Shown here piece by piece: positions 16,975 to 25,804 of a stretch of DNA of 64,000 nucleotides. The stretch's first letter is position 1. Every line of letters begins with the position of its first letter. The position numbers and the translations under genes were made by a program. Below the pieces are notes generated by a model. It saw only the letters and a list, made by a program, of their open reading frames with translations. It ran no database searches and was not told the origin of the DNA. The stretch comes from Bacillus_BA songklensis (GTDB taxonomy: Bacteria > Bacillota > Bacilli > Bacillales > Bacillaceae_H), in assembly GCF_042649685.1 (NCBI RefSeq), contig NZ_JBHRZT010000026.1, forward strand, positions 1-64,000, written 5' to 3'.

Positions 16975-17403
16975 CTGGACGTCCTCCCTTATTCTTAATC
17001 AGAAAATACCCCCCTAACGCATTATTACAAATTCTACTAAATATGTAAATAGACTCGCAATAATAGACATTTTTTTTAATCTTTTTTTTAAGTATTTGTA
17101 ATGCAACTGTTGCAAAAGGTTTGTTTTAACAGCATTCCTTCCCTGCTGAATCCACCCATTAACACTGGCACCTTTTTTTATCGACAAGAAACAGGAGCCA
17201 TTTTCCGACAAAATCTCTCGAATCCTTCCAATCTATTACATACGTTTCTACTTTCTCTATTTTTTCCAGGAAAAAGGAGATGGAAAATACCTTATATATT
17301 TTCGCAGTACCTCTTCTTTTTAAGGGGGATGACTATTTATTTTCTAATGACAATTTTAGGATTTCGAAGTAAGATGAAAAAAAGATGAGGAGGAGGAATT
17401 TTT
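16975..17403. other. Non-coding stretch before the EamA gene
   Basis: About 430 nt with no supported gene. Two sequences near 17180 and 17206 (TATCGACAAG, TTCCGACAAA) loosely resemble Spo0A boxes, but this is too weak to call. Confidence 0.4.
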
Positions 17404-18300
17404 ATGCAGCCGATGTATTACATACTATTATTAATCACAAGCATGTTATGGGCCGGGAATTTCGTATCGGGGAAGTTTCTCGTTCCTCACGCTTCGCCGA
17501 TATTGCTTACCGAATTACGATGGGTTATTGCTGTATTATGTTTGCTGCCGTACGTATGGTGGAAAGAAAAATCACTTTCATTTCCTAAACAAGCATTTTG
17601 GCCTCTCGTTTTTATGGGAGTAACAGGCGTTCTCTTATTCAATTTATTTATGTTTCTCGCCTTGCAATATACAAGTGCCGATAATGTGGGACTGTTATCT
17701 ACCCTAAATCCCATTTCCATCGCTGCCGCTTCTTTCTTTTTACTAAAAGAGCGTCTCAACAAGCTGCAAATCTTGGCGATGGTCATTTCGCTCATCGGCG
17801 TGTTAATTGTCATGACACATGGCGAGGCCAGCCGTATACTCCGCCTTCACTTTAATATCGGAGATGTGTACATGATCATCGCTGTCATGACATGGGGCCT
17901 TTATTCCATTGCCTCCAAAAAAGCTATGGATTATGTGTCACCTTTCAAGTCTACCTTGTGGTCTGGAGTATTTGGCGTTTTAATCACCGCTCCATTCACC
18001 ATATCTTCCATGGCGATTAACAATGCCAGCATGAGCTTTTATGTTGCATTACTTTATTCAGGTATTGGGGCAACTGTATTGGCCATGGTTTTTTGGAACA
18101 TCGGAGTACAGAAGGTTGGCGGGACAAAATCGGGAATGTTTTTAAATTTCAACCCCATTTTTACAACCGTTCTTGCCTTTTTCTTTTTAGGGGAAAAATT
18201 GAATGCTGCCCAGCTTTTTGGTAGTATCGTTGTCATTGGCGGTGTTTACTTTTTCACATTGAAGCCCGTAAAGAAAACTCGCCGATTGGCGAGCCTGTAA
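17404..18300 (+). CDS. EamA/DMT family transporter
   Basis: A 298-residue inner-membrane protein with ten predicted helices in two EamA repeats; the first ends near PLVFMGVTGVLLFN and the second begins at NIGDVYMIIAVMTWGLYS. Family members export metabolites such as amino acids or cysteine derivatives; the substrate is unknown. Start follows GAGGAGG. The last residues, KKTRRLASL, and the TAA stop are encoded by a dispersed repeat (18270-18463), so the original C-terminus was probably replaced when the repeat arrived. Confidence 0.85.
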   Translation: MQPMYYILLLITSMLWAGNFVSGKFLVPHASPILLTELRWVIAVLCLLPYVWWKEKSLSFPKQAFWPLVFMGVTGVLLFNLFMFLALQYTSADNVGLLSTLNPISIAAASFFLLKERLNKLQILAMVISLIGVLIVMTHGEASRILRLHFNIGDVYMIIAVMTWGLYSIASKKAMDYVSPFKSTLWSGVFGVLITAPFTISSMAINNASMSFYVALLYSGIGATVLAMVFWNIGVQKVGGTKSGMFLNFNPIFTTVLAFFFLGEKLNAAQLFGSIVVIGGVYFFTLKPVKKTRRLASL

Positions 18301-18463
18301 AGGCGAAGACAGAGGCGTAGCTGCCCTTATACTTTAAACTTAAAATGGGCCGCTTCGTCGAACCTACTGCTGCGCTATCGATATAGAAAAGCGGAGGGCG
18401 AACAACCGAAAGATTAGGAGCTGCAGCTAGACAATATATGCTTTCTGAACGTATAAAAAGTGA
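18270..18463 (+). repeat. Repeat family C, long copy
   Basis: It runs from GTAAAGAAAACTCGCCGATT to AACGTATAAAAAGTG and matches the copy at 14571-14712, with an extra internal module starting AGAAAAGCGGAGGGCG. That module alone also occurs near 4285, 21026 and 31284. It overlaps the 3' end of the EamA gene and reaches the ribosome site of the fosB remnant. The minus strand keeps a similar reading in both copies (TKRPILSLKY ... TGSPIGEFSL). Confidence 0.8.
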
Positions 18464-18472
18464 GGGAGACTT

Positions 18473-18643
18473 ATGTCCATTCAAGGAGTTAACCATCTAT
18501 TGTTCTCAGTGACGGATTTAGAAACATCCATTGCCTTTTATGAAACAGTGTTTGAAGCAAAACTTCTTGTGAAAGGAAGGACAACTGCCTATTTTGATTT
18601 GAACGGGTTATGGATTGCGTTAAATGAAGAGAGGGACACCCTC
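18473..18643 (+). pseudogene. fosB: 5' remnant of fosB-like metallothiol transferase
   Basis: The first 56 residues match the start of FosB, the bacillithiol- or cysteine-dependent fosfomycin-inactivating enzyme of the glyoxalase superfamily. They include VNHLLFSVTDLETSIAFYE with the first metal-ligand histidine, then AYFDLNGLWIALNEE. After that the sequence runs into a short hairpin and the antisense 3' end of the neighbouring oxidoreductase. The other metal ligands are gone, so no resistance function is expected. Ribosome site GAGGGAG is still present. Full-length FosB is about 140 residues. Confidence 0.8.
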
Positions 18644-18650
18644 CCTTTCT

Positions 18651-19985
18651 TTATTTCGCTTTTCTCGTTGCTACCTGAACGGCATCCCATACAGAAGCAA
18701 ACGGCGGCGCGTAACTTAAGTCAAGAAGCGTAATTTCTTCTGTCGTCATTTCATTCGTTACCGCGGTTGCGAAGACGTCGATTCGTTTCGCTACTCCTTT
18801 TTCTCCTACCATTTGAGCACCATATAATACAAGAGTCTCCGGATGATAGACAAGCTTGATCGTCATCCTTTTGGCACCCGGATAATAGGATGCATGGCTG
18901 TTTGCATCAACGGTGATCGTTTTATAGGGAATCTCCGCTTCTTTTGCTTCCTTTTCAGAAACCCCCGTTTTGGCAACCTCTAATTCAACAATTTTGATCA
19001 CGCTTGTTCCTAATACTCCTGGAAACTTACGGCACTGCCCGGCAAGATTATCCCCAACAAGCTTTCCTTGCTTATTTGCAATGGTGCCAAGTGCAATGTT
19101 AACAGGCTTTTTTAACACAAGATGATGACTCGTTGCGCAATCCCCCGCTGCATAAACATGCGGGATATTCGTTTCCATAAACTGATTAACAATAATAGCG
19201 CCATTTGGGAGCATGTTAAGGCCAATATCTTTCACAAACTGCGTGTTTGGGCGAATGCCCACATTAACAATGACAGCATCCGTTTGATAGGTACCTTTAT
19301 CCGTTTTTACAGCCGTTACCCTGTTGTTATCATTAATAAGGTGCTGTACTTCTTCTCCTAGATGAAAATCTACGCGATCCCTCAAAGTATCCTGGATAAT
19401 CTTAGCTACATCGGCATCAAGAGTTGTCAGAATTTGTTCATTCAACTCAACCACCCTTACACTTTTCCCTAGTTCAAGCATTGTCTCGACGAGCTCCAAC
19501 CCAATATATCCTCCGCCGATAATAGTTACACGTTCAATCTGTTCCTTCTCAAAAAAAGCCCTCATTCTTTTCCCATCTTCAAGCGTTTTTAACGTGAACA
19601 CGTTTTCAAATTCCGCCTTCACAAATGGCGGAAGAATCGCTGAGGCTCCGGTTGCGATCAATAACTTATCGTATGTATATACCTTTTCTTTCTGTTTTGT
19701 TACGTCTAAGACAATCATTTCTCTTTTATGGACATCAACCTGCTGGACTTCGTGTTGAGTATATACCTGGATACCGCGTTCCTCAAATTCTATTAGCGTT
19801 CTTGCGATCAAGTCCTCATGTGATTTTGTCACACCAGAAATATAATATGGAAGGCCGCAAGCACCATAGGAGACGTCCTCTCCTTTTTCAAAGACGATAA
19901 TCTCTGCACTTTTATTTAGCCTTCTTAATTGTGATGCAGCGCTCATTCCTGCCGCTACTCCTCCAATTATAAGCACTCTTTCCAT
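18651..19985 (-). CDS. CoA-disulfide reductase / NADH oxidase family flavoprotein
   Basis: A 444-residue FAD- and NAD(P)H-dependent pyridine nucleotide-disulfide oxidoreductase. It shows GGVAAGMSAA (FAD site, residue 7), SYGACGLPYYISG with the single redox cysteine near 43, IIGGGYIGLE (NAD site, near 154), and VYAAGDCA (second FAD site, near 273). The C-terminal dimer domain carries SYYPGAKRM and DLSYAPPF, as in CoA-disulfide reductases. It would keep CoA or other low-molecular-weight thiols reduced, or use oxygen as acceptor. The start at 19985 is seven bases after GGGAGG; ATGs at 19991 and 20000 overlap or precede that site. Confidence 0.85.
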   Translation of the reverse strand: MERVLIIGGVAAGMSAASQLRRLNKSAEIIVFEKGEDVSYGACGLPYYISGVTKSHEDLIARTLIEFEERGIQVYTQHEVQQVDVHKREMIVLDVTKQKEKVYTYDKLLIATGASAILPPFVKAEFENVFTLKTLEDGKRMRAFFEKEQIERVTIIGGGYIGLELVETMLELGKSVRVVELNEQILTTLDADVAKIIQDTLRDRVDFHLGEEVQHLINDNNRVTAVKTDKGTYQTDAVIVNVGIRPNTQFVKDIGLNMLPNGAIIVNQFMETNIPHVYAAGDCATSHHLVLKKPVNIALGTIANKQGKLVGDNLAGQCRKFPGVLGTSVIKIVELEVAKTGVSEKEAKEAEIPYKTITVDANSHASYYPGAKRMTIKLVYHPETLVLYGAQMVGEKGVAKRIDVFATAVTNEMTTEEITLLDLSYAPPFASVWDAVQVATRKAK

Positions 19986-20164
19986 CTTCATTCCTCCCAT
20001 TGCCTTATACTATTAAATTATCCTTATTTTTCTCCTTTTTAAACTAAAAAGGCGATAGAGCTAATTTATCTTCACTCCTTTTTCTAGTTTCTGCAAAAAT
20101 CGGCTTATATCCATTTTGCTGCAGGTAATATTATATTTAAACGACATTTTGGGGAGGCTTTATT

Positions 20165-21025
20165 ATGACAGTAATGTTGGAACAAAACGCAAAAGCGTCT
20201 TGCCGCAGTGAATATGACGAACTGCATAGAGTCATCTTATGCCAGCCCCAATATATGACCATACGCGAAGTCATAAACGAAACCCAGAAACATTTTAAGG
20301 ATGAAGGAATTCATATTCAGCTCGCTATGAAGCAGCACGAGCAATTCGTTCAAACACTAAGAAACCATGGAGTTGAAGTTATTCTGTTGTCAGCCCTAAA
20401 AAAATATCCGGAGCAAGTATTTACACGTGATATTGGTTTTACGCTCGGACAAACGGTATTTGTTGCCGAGATGGCGAGTGAAATTCGACAAGGTGAAGAG
20501 GGACTATTGAAAAAATGGCTGGAAGAAGAACAGATTCCTTATCATAACTTGAAAGAAGACCGCATCGAAGGCGGCGATGTCATCATTGATCGTACCACTA
20601 TCTATGTTGGGATAAGCAATCGAACAAACGAGAAAGCAATCAATCATTTACAAACATTGTTGCCGGATTACGAAGTGATTCCCATCCCTTTCACTGCAAA
20701 ATACCTGCATTTAGATTGTGTATTTAACATTTTATCTTCCGATGAGGCGTTGATTTTCCCGGGGGTCATTAGAGATAAAGAAGCAAAATTACTAGCCTCC
20801 CGCTATGATTTGATTGAAGTGACAGAAGAAGAACAATTTACACTTGGGACAAATGTGCTTTCAATCGGCAACAAAAAGGTGCTTAGCCTGCCGGTAAATC
20901 AAGGGGTCAACAAACAGCTCAAAGACCGCGGCTATGAAGTGATAGAGGTAGATATTACTAAAATCATCAAATCGGGAGGTTCTTTTCGCTGCTGCACACT
21001 CCCGATCTTGCGTAAAGGAAAATAA
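20165..21025 (+). CDS. Dimethylarginine dimethylaminohydrolase / arginine deiminase-like hydrolase
   Basis: A 286-residue guanidino-modifying enzyme of the amidinotransferase fold. Motifs: FTRDIGF near residue 90, RIEGGDVII near 137, the catalytic histidine in YLHLDCVFNIL near 183, and a C-terminal SGGSFRCCTLPI with the nucleophilic cysteine near 279. B. subtilis YkgA is of this type. It could hydrolyse dimethylarginine or a related guanidine to citrulline; the exact substrate is not readable. Start follows GGGGAGG. It is monocistronic, ending against repeats. Confidence 0.8.
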   Translation: MTVMLEQNAKASCRSEYDELHRVILCQPQYMTIREVINETQKHFKDEGIHIQLAMKQHEQFVQTLRNHGVEVILLSALKKYPEQVFTRDIGFTLGQTVFVAEMASEIRQGEEGLLKKWLEEEQIPYHNLKEDRIEGGDVIIDRTTIYVGISNRTNEKAINHLQTLLPDYEVIPIPFTAKYLHLDCVFNILSSDEALIFPGVIRDKEAKLLASRYDLIEVTEEEQFTLGTNVLSIGNKKVLSLPVNQGVNKQLKDRGYEVIEVDITKIIKSGGSFRCCTLPILRKGK

Positions 21026-21095
21026 GAAAAGCGGAGGCGACTGTTCAGCCCCGACATGCGTTCGAACTCCCGACAAAGAACTGCTTTTCGATTCC
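21026..21095 (+). repeat. Repeat family C module fragment
   Basis: AGAAAAGCGGAGGCGACTGT is identical to 31284-31303. The fragment follows the DDAH stop directly and abuts the family B element. Confidence 0.6.
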
Positions 21096-21303
21096 ATATA
21101 TAAATCCTATTTAATTTTTTAACATCAACTTTTGCTGTTTATGCTATTTATGGCCTTTCTGTTCTTACATCTTGAATGGACTTATAAGGGTTCTCATATA
21201 AGCAGTTGGCAAGAGACCGTAAGGTTGCTTGCCAACTGCTTATGCATCAATCAATGGGCATGGGCGCTTTTTGCCCATGTCCATTGATTGATGTGGATTT
21301 ATT
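21096..21303 (+). repeat. MITE-like repeat family B, full copy
   Basis: Left end ATATATAAATCC and right end ATGTGGATTTAT are inverted. Inside are a CTTTCTGTTCT...CTTGAATG block, a 14-bp hairpin AAGCAGTTGGCAAG/CTTGCCAACTGCTT and a 21-bp imperfect hairpin (21244-21292). The right end overlaps the TAA stop of the leftward permease gene. The two hairpins can terminate both convergent genes. Confidence 0.8.
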
Positions 21304-22321
21304 TTTTGCGATAATACGTGATAGCCAATGCACCTGCAAGAACCGAACCTTTAATAATATCCTGTGTATAATAAGGAACATTCAGCATCGTTAAGCCGTT
21401 TAGGAGCACTCCAATCAAAATGGAGCCGAACAACGTCCCGACTACATTTGGCTTTCCTGCTCCGAAGACCGAAAAACCGATATAAGCAGCCGCCACGGCA
21501 TCCATTAAAAACGGAGCTCCTGCATTCACTTCTCCAACACCGATTCGCGCTGCCAAGACGACACCGCCGATTCCCGCAAATAGAGCGGACAATACATATG
21601 CATACACGCGATACTTATTCACTGGAACACCCGATAAACGTGCCGCTTCAATATTGCCCCCCGTTACATAAAAGAAACGCCCATGTTTGGTGTATGTGAG
21701 AAAAATATGAACAAGTAAGACGGCTAACAACATAATGATAACCGGAATCGGAATCCCCAAAAGTTCCCCCTGGCCGATATTAATAAAAGAAGGGATAAAA
21801 ATTCCCGGTGCACGTTCCCCGCCTTCAAGCGGCATGTTCGTATAAATCGCAGATCCTTTCGTATATGTCAGCAATGCCCCCTGCACAATAAACATCATCG
21901 ATAACGTAGCGAGAATATCAGGAATCTTCACCTTCACCACTAAAAAGGCATTCACAAGGCCAATCAGCAATGCCACGGCGATAGGCACGATAATGGCAAC
22001 AAATAGCTCCTGCCGATGCAGCACAAGCATAGAAGCAGAAAGAATAGTCGCAAGTCCGGCTGTCGAACCAACGGATAAGTCAAGACCATTGATCGTCAGG
22101 GACAATGTGACTCCAATAGCGATTAATGTAACAATTGAAATCGAGCGCAGAATGTCGCTAATGTTATTAGCTGTTAAAAAATTCGGTGATAATATAGAAA
22201 AAATGACAATGACCAGCCCAATCGTCAACACCGTCCCATATTTATATAAGAAGTCAAATACGCTGATTTTTTGTTTGGCTGGTGCACCAATAGCTTTCTG
22301 TTCTACCGTTTGACTGTTCAT
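21299..22321 (-). CDS. Ribose-type sugar ABC transporter permease
   Basis: A 340-residue membrane protein of the RbsC/AraH family, about ten helices, with SLTINGLDLSVGSTAGLA and the EAA-like region GGNIEAARLSGVPV. It pairs with the ATPase gene by an ATGA overlap (22318-22321). Its stop codon lies in the end of a family B repeat. The sugar is unknown; nearness to the methionine salvage genes makes methylthioribose or another pentose plausible. Confidence 0.88.
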   Translation of the reverse strand: MNSQTVEQKAIGAPAKQKISVFDFLYKYGTVLTIGLVIVIFSILSPNFLTANNISDILRSISIVTLIAIGVTLSLTINGLDLSVGSTAGLATILSASMLVLHRQELFVAIIVPIAVALLIGLVNAFLVVKVKIPDILATLSMMFIVQGALLTYTKGSAIYTNMPLEGGERAPGIFIPSFINIGQGELLGIPIPVIIMLLAVLLVHIFLTYTKHGRFFYVTGGNIEAARLSGVPVNKYRVYAYVLSALFAGIGGVVLAARIGVGEVNAGAPFLMDAVAAAYIGFSVFGAGKPNVVGTLFGSILIGVLLNGLTMLNVPYYTQDIIKGSVLAGALAITYYRKK

Positions 22322-23832
22322 CCCGTCTTTTCTCCTCCTGCCGCATAATAAAAAATAATTTCCTGTGTGGCTTCCCTGCGAGACAGCTCTTTTACGATTC
22401 TTCCGTCATACATGACATAAATGCGGTCAGCAATACCGATAAGCTCATTGAATTCACATGTCGCGTATACAATGCCCTTCCCTTTTTTGGCCAGACCATT
22501 AATGAGTTGAAAAATATCGCTCTTAGAACCAATATCAACTCCTTTTGTAGGCTCATCAAATAAATAAACATCCGCGTCCTGCAACAGCCATTTCCCGATT
22601 GCTACCTTCTGCTGGTTTCCCCCGCTTAGGGTACCGACTTTTTGTTGAATGGAAGAAGCTTTGATTCCAACCTCCTGTACCGTTCTTTTCGCTTCTTTTT
22701 GTTCTTTGGAACGATGCAAAAAGGAGAAGGTTGTAAAATTGGCTAACCCTGGCAGCGTCAAATTGGAAGCGATCGATTCCTCGACTAAAATTCCTTCTTT
22801 TCTTCTCTCTTCGGGAACAAGCGCGATTCCATTTTCAATATAGTAATAAGGCGGCTTATTTAAAGCGAGACGGCGATTTCCCACCTTTACCTCACCGCTG
22901 ACATGGTCTGTTAAACCAAATAAACTTCGGCATAACTCTGTTTTTCCCGCTCCAACCAGGCCGGCAATCCCCACAATTTCTCCTTCGCGAACAGATAAAG
23001 AAATATCTTCAAGCTTGTCCTCCCATGACAAATGATCGACGGAAAAAAGAGTATCGTGAATCGGAACCACTTCTTTTGGAAACTCCTCTCCAAATTCCCT
23101 TCCAAGCATAAAAGAAATGACTTCCTCTACGTTCGTCTCCGAAATGGCTTTAGTTGCAACATGCACTCCGTCTCGAACAACGGTCACCCGATCAGCAATA
23201 TCGAACACTTCCTGAAGGCGATGCGAAATATAGATTACTCCGACTCCATTTTCAGCCAGTTGACGAATAACCTTGAATAAATACTTTGTTTCCTCTACAC
23301 TAAGCGGCGCTGTCGGTTCATCCAAAATCAGAAACTGAACTTGTTGAACGATCGCTCTGGCAATCAATACTTGTTGCTTTTCGGATAGAGTAAGGGTAGA
23401 TACTTCACGTCTGACATCCAATTTTACTCCGAGTTGCTTTAAGGCTGCTTTTGCCTGATCGTGAAGATTGCGCCAGCGAACAAAGCGTTTCCTAGTGGAT
23501 ACTTGGGCATCCAACATAATGTTTTCCGCAACCGATAAATATGGTATCAGTGCTACATCGACTTCCTGGTGAACAACTTGAATGCCATGTTTTTTGGCAT
23601 CTCTTGGAGAGCGAATGGAAACATGTTCCCCATTTTTGACAATTGCTCCTTGATACTCGTCATACACTCCGCAAAGAATCTTCATCAAGGTGCTTTTCCC
23701 CGCACCGTTTGCTCCCAATAAGGCGTGTACTTCACCACTTCGAACAGTAAAATCGACTCCTTTTAGCGCATGAAAAGAGCCGAATGATTTTTGGATATGG
23801 TTCATTGTTAAGGTCACCGCTGCATTCAACAT
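22318..23832 (-). CDS. Ribose-type sugar ABC transporter ATP-binding protein (two cassettes)
   Basis: A 504-residue protein with two ABC domains, as in RbsA. The first has Walker A GANGAGKST near residue 40, signature LTLSEKQQVLIA and Walker B FLILDEPTAPL. The second has GLVGAGKTEL near 290, the strong signature LSGGNQQKVAIGKW near 403 and VYLFDEPTKGVD. Start at 23832 stands after AAGGAGGGGCA; an in-frame ATG further upstream lacks this. A hairpin in the 5' gap (23916-23977) separates it from the binding-protein gene. Confidence 0.9.
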   Translation of the reverse strand: MLNAAVTLTMNHIQKSFGSFHALKGVDFTVRSGEVHALLGANGAGKSTLMKILCGVYDEYQGAIVKNGEHVSIRSPRDAKKHGIQVVHQEVDVALIPYLSVAENIMLDAQVSTRKRFVRWRNLHDQAKAALKQLGVKLDVRREVSTLTLSEKQQVLIARAIVQQVQFLILDEPTAPLSVEETKYLFKVIRQLAENGVGVIYISHRLQEVFDIADRVTVVRDGVHVATKAISETNVEEVISFMLGREFGEEFPKEVVPIHDTLFSVDHLSWEDKLEDISLSVREGEIVGIAGLVGAGKTELCRSLFGLTDHVSGEVKVGNRRLALNKPPYYYIENGIALVPEERRKEGILVEESIASNLTLPGLANFTTFSFLHRSKEQKEAKRTVQEVGIKASSIQQKVGTLSGGNQQKVAIGKWLLQDADVYLFDEPTKGVDIGSKSDIFQLINGLAKKGKGIVYATCEFNELIGIADRIYVMYDGRIVKELSRREATQEIIFYYAAGGEKTG

Positions 23833-23898
23833 TGCCCCTCCTTTTTTCATGTGGCGACCCAAAAGGTCTTTCGCCATACTATAAAAGTCTTATAATGA

Positions 23899-23911
23899 TT
23901 GGTTTTATGAT
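23899..23911. promoter_or_regulatory. Candidate regulatory motif before the ATPase gene
   Basis: TTGGTTTTATGAT is identical to the sequence at 25156-25168 upstream of the binding-protein gene, where it forms part of a perfect palindrome. Confidence 0.35.
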
Positions 23912-23915
23912 TTAT

Positions 23916-23977
23916 GCACAATAGACCGCCAACAGAAACCGTTGGTTTTACTGGTTTGGCCTGACGGTCCATTGTGC
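23916..23977 (-). terminator. Intercistronic hairpin between binding protein and ATPase
   Basis: GCACAATAGACCG and CGGTCCATTGTGC pair with one mismatch across a 36-nt loop that has its own short stem. There is no clear T-run, so it may be an mRNA-stabilising or attenuating structure that keeps binding-protein mRNA in excess. Confidence 0.5.
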
Positions 23978-23993
23978 AGTGATGACTCGTCCG

Positions 23994-25085
23994 TTATTCG
24001 TCGCTTCCCCACTCTTCTACGTATTCTTGCAGTTGGTCCATATTGATTGGACTATCCGGCAAATCATCCTGTGTAACAAGAACCGGATCAAACGAGTAGT
24101 AACGCGGTGTTTTTTTACCCGCTAGTTTTTGAAGCAGTAATTCCACTTGTTTTTCCCCAACCGCTGCCGGATTGACAGCCGCCGATGCTTTCCATGGACT
24201 TCCTTTCTCTTGCATCATTTGTAAATCCTCATCGGATAAATCAATGCCGTATACTTTAATTTCGTCACGCCCAGCTTCTTTGATGGCACGGGTTGCACCC
24301 TTTGCAAACTCATCCCATGGTGCCCAAACAGCTTTGATGTCCCCTTTATTTGGATATTGCTTTAAAATGGCCTCCATTTTTGTCTGTGTATCAAGAGAGG
24401 TATTAGCCGTTGCGCTTCCAAAGCGAGCGATCTCTTTGATGCCCGGGTAGCGCTGCAGCATGATTTCATATACACGGTTTCGTTTTTCCATCGGAGCAAA
24501 ACCCCCGACAAAAATATTCACGATGTTCCCTTCACCGTCGATATCCTGTACCATTTGTTTTAAGCCAAGGAGTGCCAGCATATAGTCGTCCTGATCAATT
24601 GTTGTCACCCCATCAACATCTAACTCGACATCAAAAGCCACTACCGGAATACCTTTTTTAATTGCACGTTTTACCCCCGGTTCTAATGTTTCCGTACGTC
24701 CATGTTTAATGATAATTCCGTCTGCCTCTTGATTGATGGCCGTATCTAAGTAAGAAGCCATTTTGGCTTGATCGTTGTTCGCATCTGAAATGACAAGGTC
24801 AATTCCATGTTCTGCAGCTGCTTTCTTGACCCCGCTCACATATTGGGAAGCATGGGTCCCTGTTGTAAACTCGGCAATTAAGGCAACCTTCACTTTTCCA
24901 TTTTTGCCTTTTGGTGCAGGAATTGCTTTATCTTCTTTCTGATTTTCTTTTTTCGCTTGCTCCTGTTTAGCGGGCTCAGGCTGTGCATTGGAAGCAGCGG
25001 GCTGCTCACTCCTACACGCTGCGAGCGGCAATGCGAGAACAAAAATGAATAAAGTAAATAATAACGTTTTGATGATTCGTTTCAT
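23994..25085 (-). CDS. Ribose-type sugar ABC transporter substrate-binding lipoprotein
   Basis: A 363-residue exported lipoprotein. It has a signal peptide with lipobox PLAAC (cysteine near residue 25), a charged linker rich in Pro, Glu and Lys, then a periplasmic-binding-protein type 1 fold: VALIAEFTTGTHASQYVSGV, DANNDQAKMASYLDTAI and GIPVVAFDVELDVDG. Start at 25085 follows AAAGGCAGG and begins the signal peptide; a longer reading from 25136 is unlikely. It heads the transporter genes, downstream of mtnD, but a terminator at 25214-25250 lies between, so it has its own promoter. Confidence 0.88.
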   Translation of the reverse strand: MKRIIKTLLFTLFIFVLALPLAACRSEQPAASNAQPEPAKQEQAKKENQKEDKAIPAPKGKNGKVKVALIAEFTTGTHASQYVSGVKKAAAEHGIDLVISDANNDQAKMASYLDTAINQEADGIIIKHGRTETLEPGVKRAIKKGIPVVAFDVELDVDGVTTIDQDDYMLALLGLKQMVQDIDGEGNIVNIFVGGFAPMEKRNRVYEIMLQRYPGIKEIARFGSATANTSLDTQTKMEAILKQYPNKGDIKAVWAPWDEFAKGATRAIKEAGRDEIKVYGIDLSDEDLQMMQEKGSPWKASAAVNPAAVGEKQVELLLQKLAGKKTPRYYSFDPVLVTQDDLPDSPINMDQLQEYVEEWGSDE

Positions 25086-25148
25086 AATAAAGCCTGCCTT
25101 TATCTGTATTTTCTGACTTTCAACATTGTTTAACATTCTATTCCGATA

Positions 25149-25168
25149 ATAAAACTTGGTTTTATGAT
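25149..25168. promoter_or_regulatory. Candidate operator of the sugar ABC transporter
   Basis: ATAAAAC-TTG-GTTTTAT (25149-25165) is a perfect 7-bp inverted repeat with a 3-nt centre, 64 nt upstream of the binding-protein start. Thirteen bases of it recur at 23899-23911. Confidence 0.45.
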
Positions 25169-25213
25169 CATCAGGGGAGACAAGTTCCTCTGATGGTTGA
25201 AAGTTCGTTATAT

Positions 25214-25250
25214 AAGAGCCCGGCTCCCCTTATTTTACCGGGCTCTCTCA
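25214..25250 (-). terminator. Terminator of the mtnWXBD operon
   Basis: AGAGCCCGG pairs with CCGGGCTCT. On the minus strand the stem is followed by CTTATATAA. It lies about 25 nt past the mtnD stop. Confidence 0.75.
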
Positions 25251-25272
25251 ATCCCTTGTGACCGTTACTGAA

Positions 25273-25785
25273 TCAATAAATCGGTACCCAGCCTTCTGTC
25301 GTAACGAAGATGCGTACTGCCACCACTTTGCGATCGTCCATTAACGTGAAATAATGGCGCACATTTTCAGGAACAGAAATTAAGTCCCCTGGTTCTAATT
25401 CCACATCAAAGAAGTTTCCTTCTTTGTCTTGGATGACGAAAATACCGTGTCCGCTTACGATAAATCGAACTTCATCATCTGTGTGGTGATGTTCTTGTTG
25501 GAAATTTTTCAACAACTGCTCCAGGTTTGGCGTTGTCTCAGAAAGAGAAATCACATCCTGGGCTTTATAGCCGCGACGCTCTGAGATATCGGCAATCTCA
25601 GCTTCAAATGTCTTTAATACTTCATCCTTTTGCTCATCTGTTAACGCGTAGTTTTCGCGTAATGACTCAGGAAGTTTGGCAATGTCCCATTTTTCATAAA
25701 TGACTTCATTGCTTGCTAAAAACTCCTCTACCGCTTGCTGATCTGTAATGCGCTCATTGTTTACATGTAATCGAATTTCTGCCAT
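25273..25785 (-). CDS. mtnD: Acireductone dioxygenase
   Basis: A 170-residue cupin enzyme of methionine salvage. It oxidises 1,2-dihydroxy-3-keto-5-methylthiopentene to the methionine precursor 4-methylthio-2-oxobutanoate plus formate (iron form). Metal ligands are visible in EHHHTDDEVRF near residue 100 and the later histidine in VPENVRHYF near 145. Start at 25785 is nine bases after AGGAGG; a TTG two codons earlier is too close. Last gene of the salvage operon. Confidence 0.93.
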   Translation of the reverse strand: MAEIRLHVNNERITDQQAVEEFLASNEVIYEKWDIAKLPESLRENYALTDEQKDEVLKTFEAEIADISERRGYKAQDVISLSETTPNLEQLLKNFQQEHHHTDDEVRFIVSGHGIFVIQDKEGNFFDVELEPGDLISVPENVRHYFTLMDDRKVVAVRIFVTTEGWVPIY

Positions 25786-25804
25786 TTTCAATTTCCTCCT
25801 ATTA

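Noticed and set aside
17150..17220. Spo0A boxes upstream of the EamA gene
   Set aside because: Matches to TTTTCGACAAA are imperfect and their positions do not favour a specific promoter.
18254..18496. 80-codon minus-strand gene similar to the one at 14449
   Set aside because: Also a reading of repeat family C, overlapping the EamA and fosB ends.
21198..21292. Tandem hairpins as a small non-coding RNA gene
   Set aside because: They are parts of the family B repeat and no separate promoter is visible.
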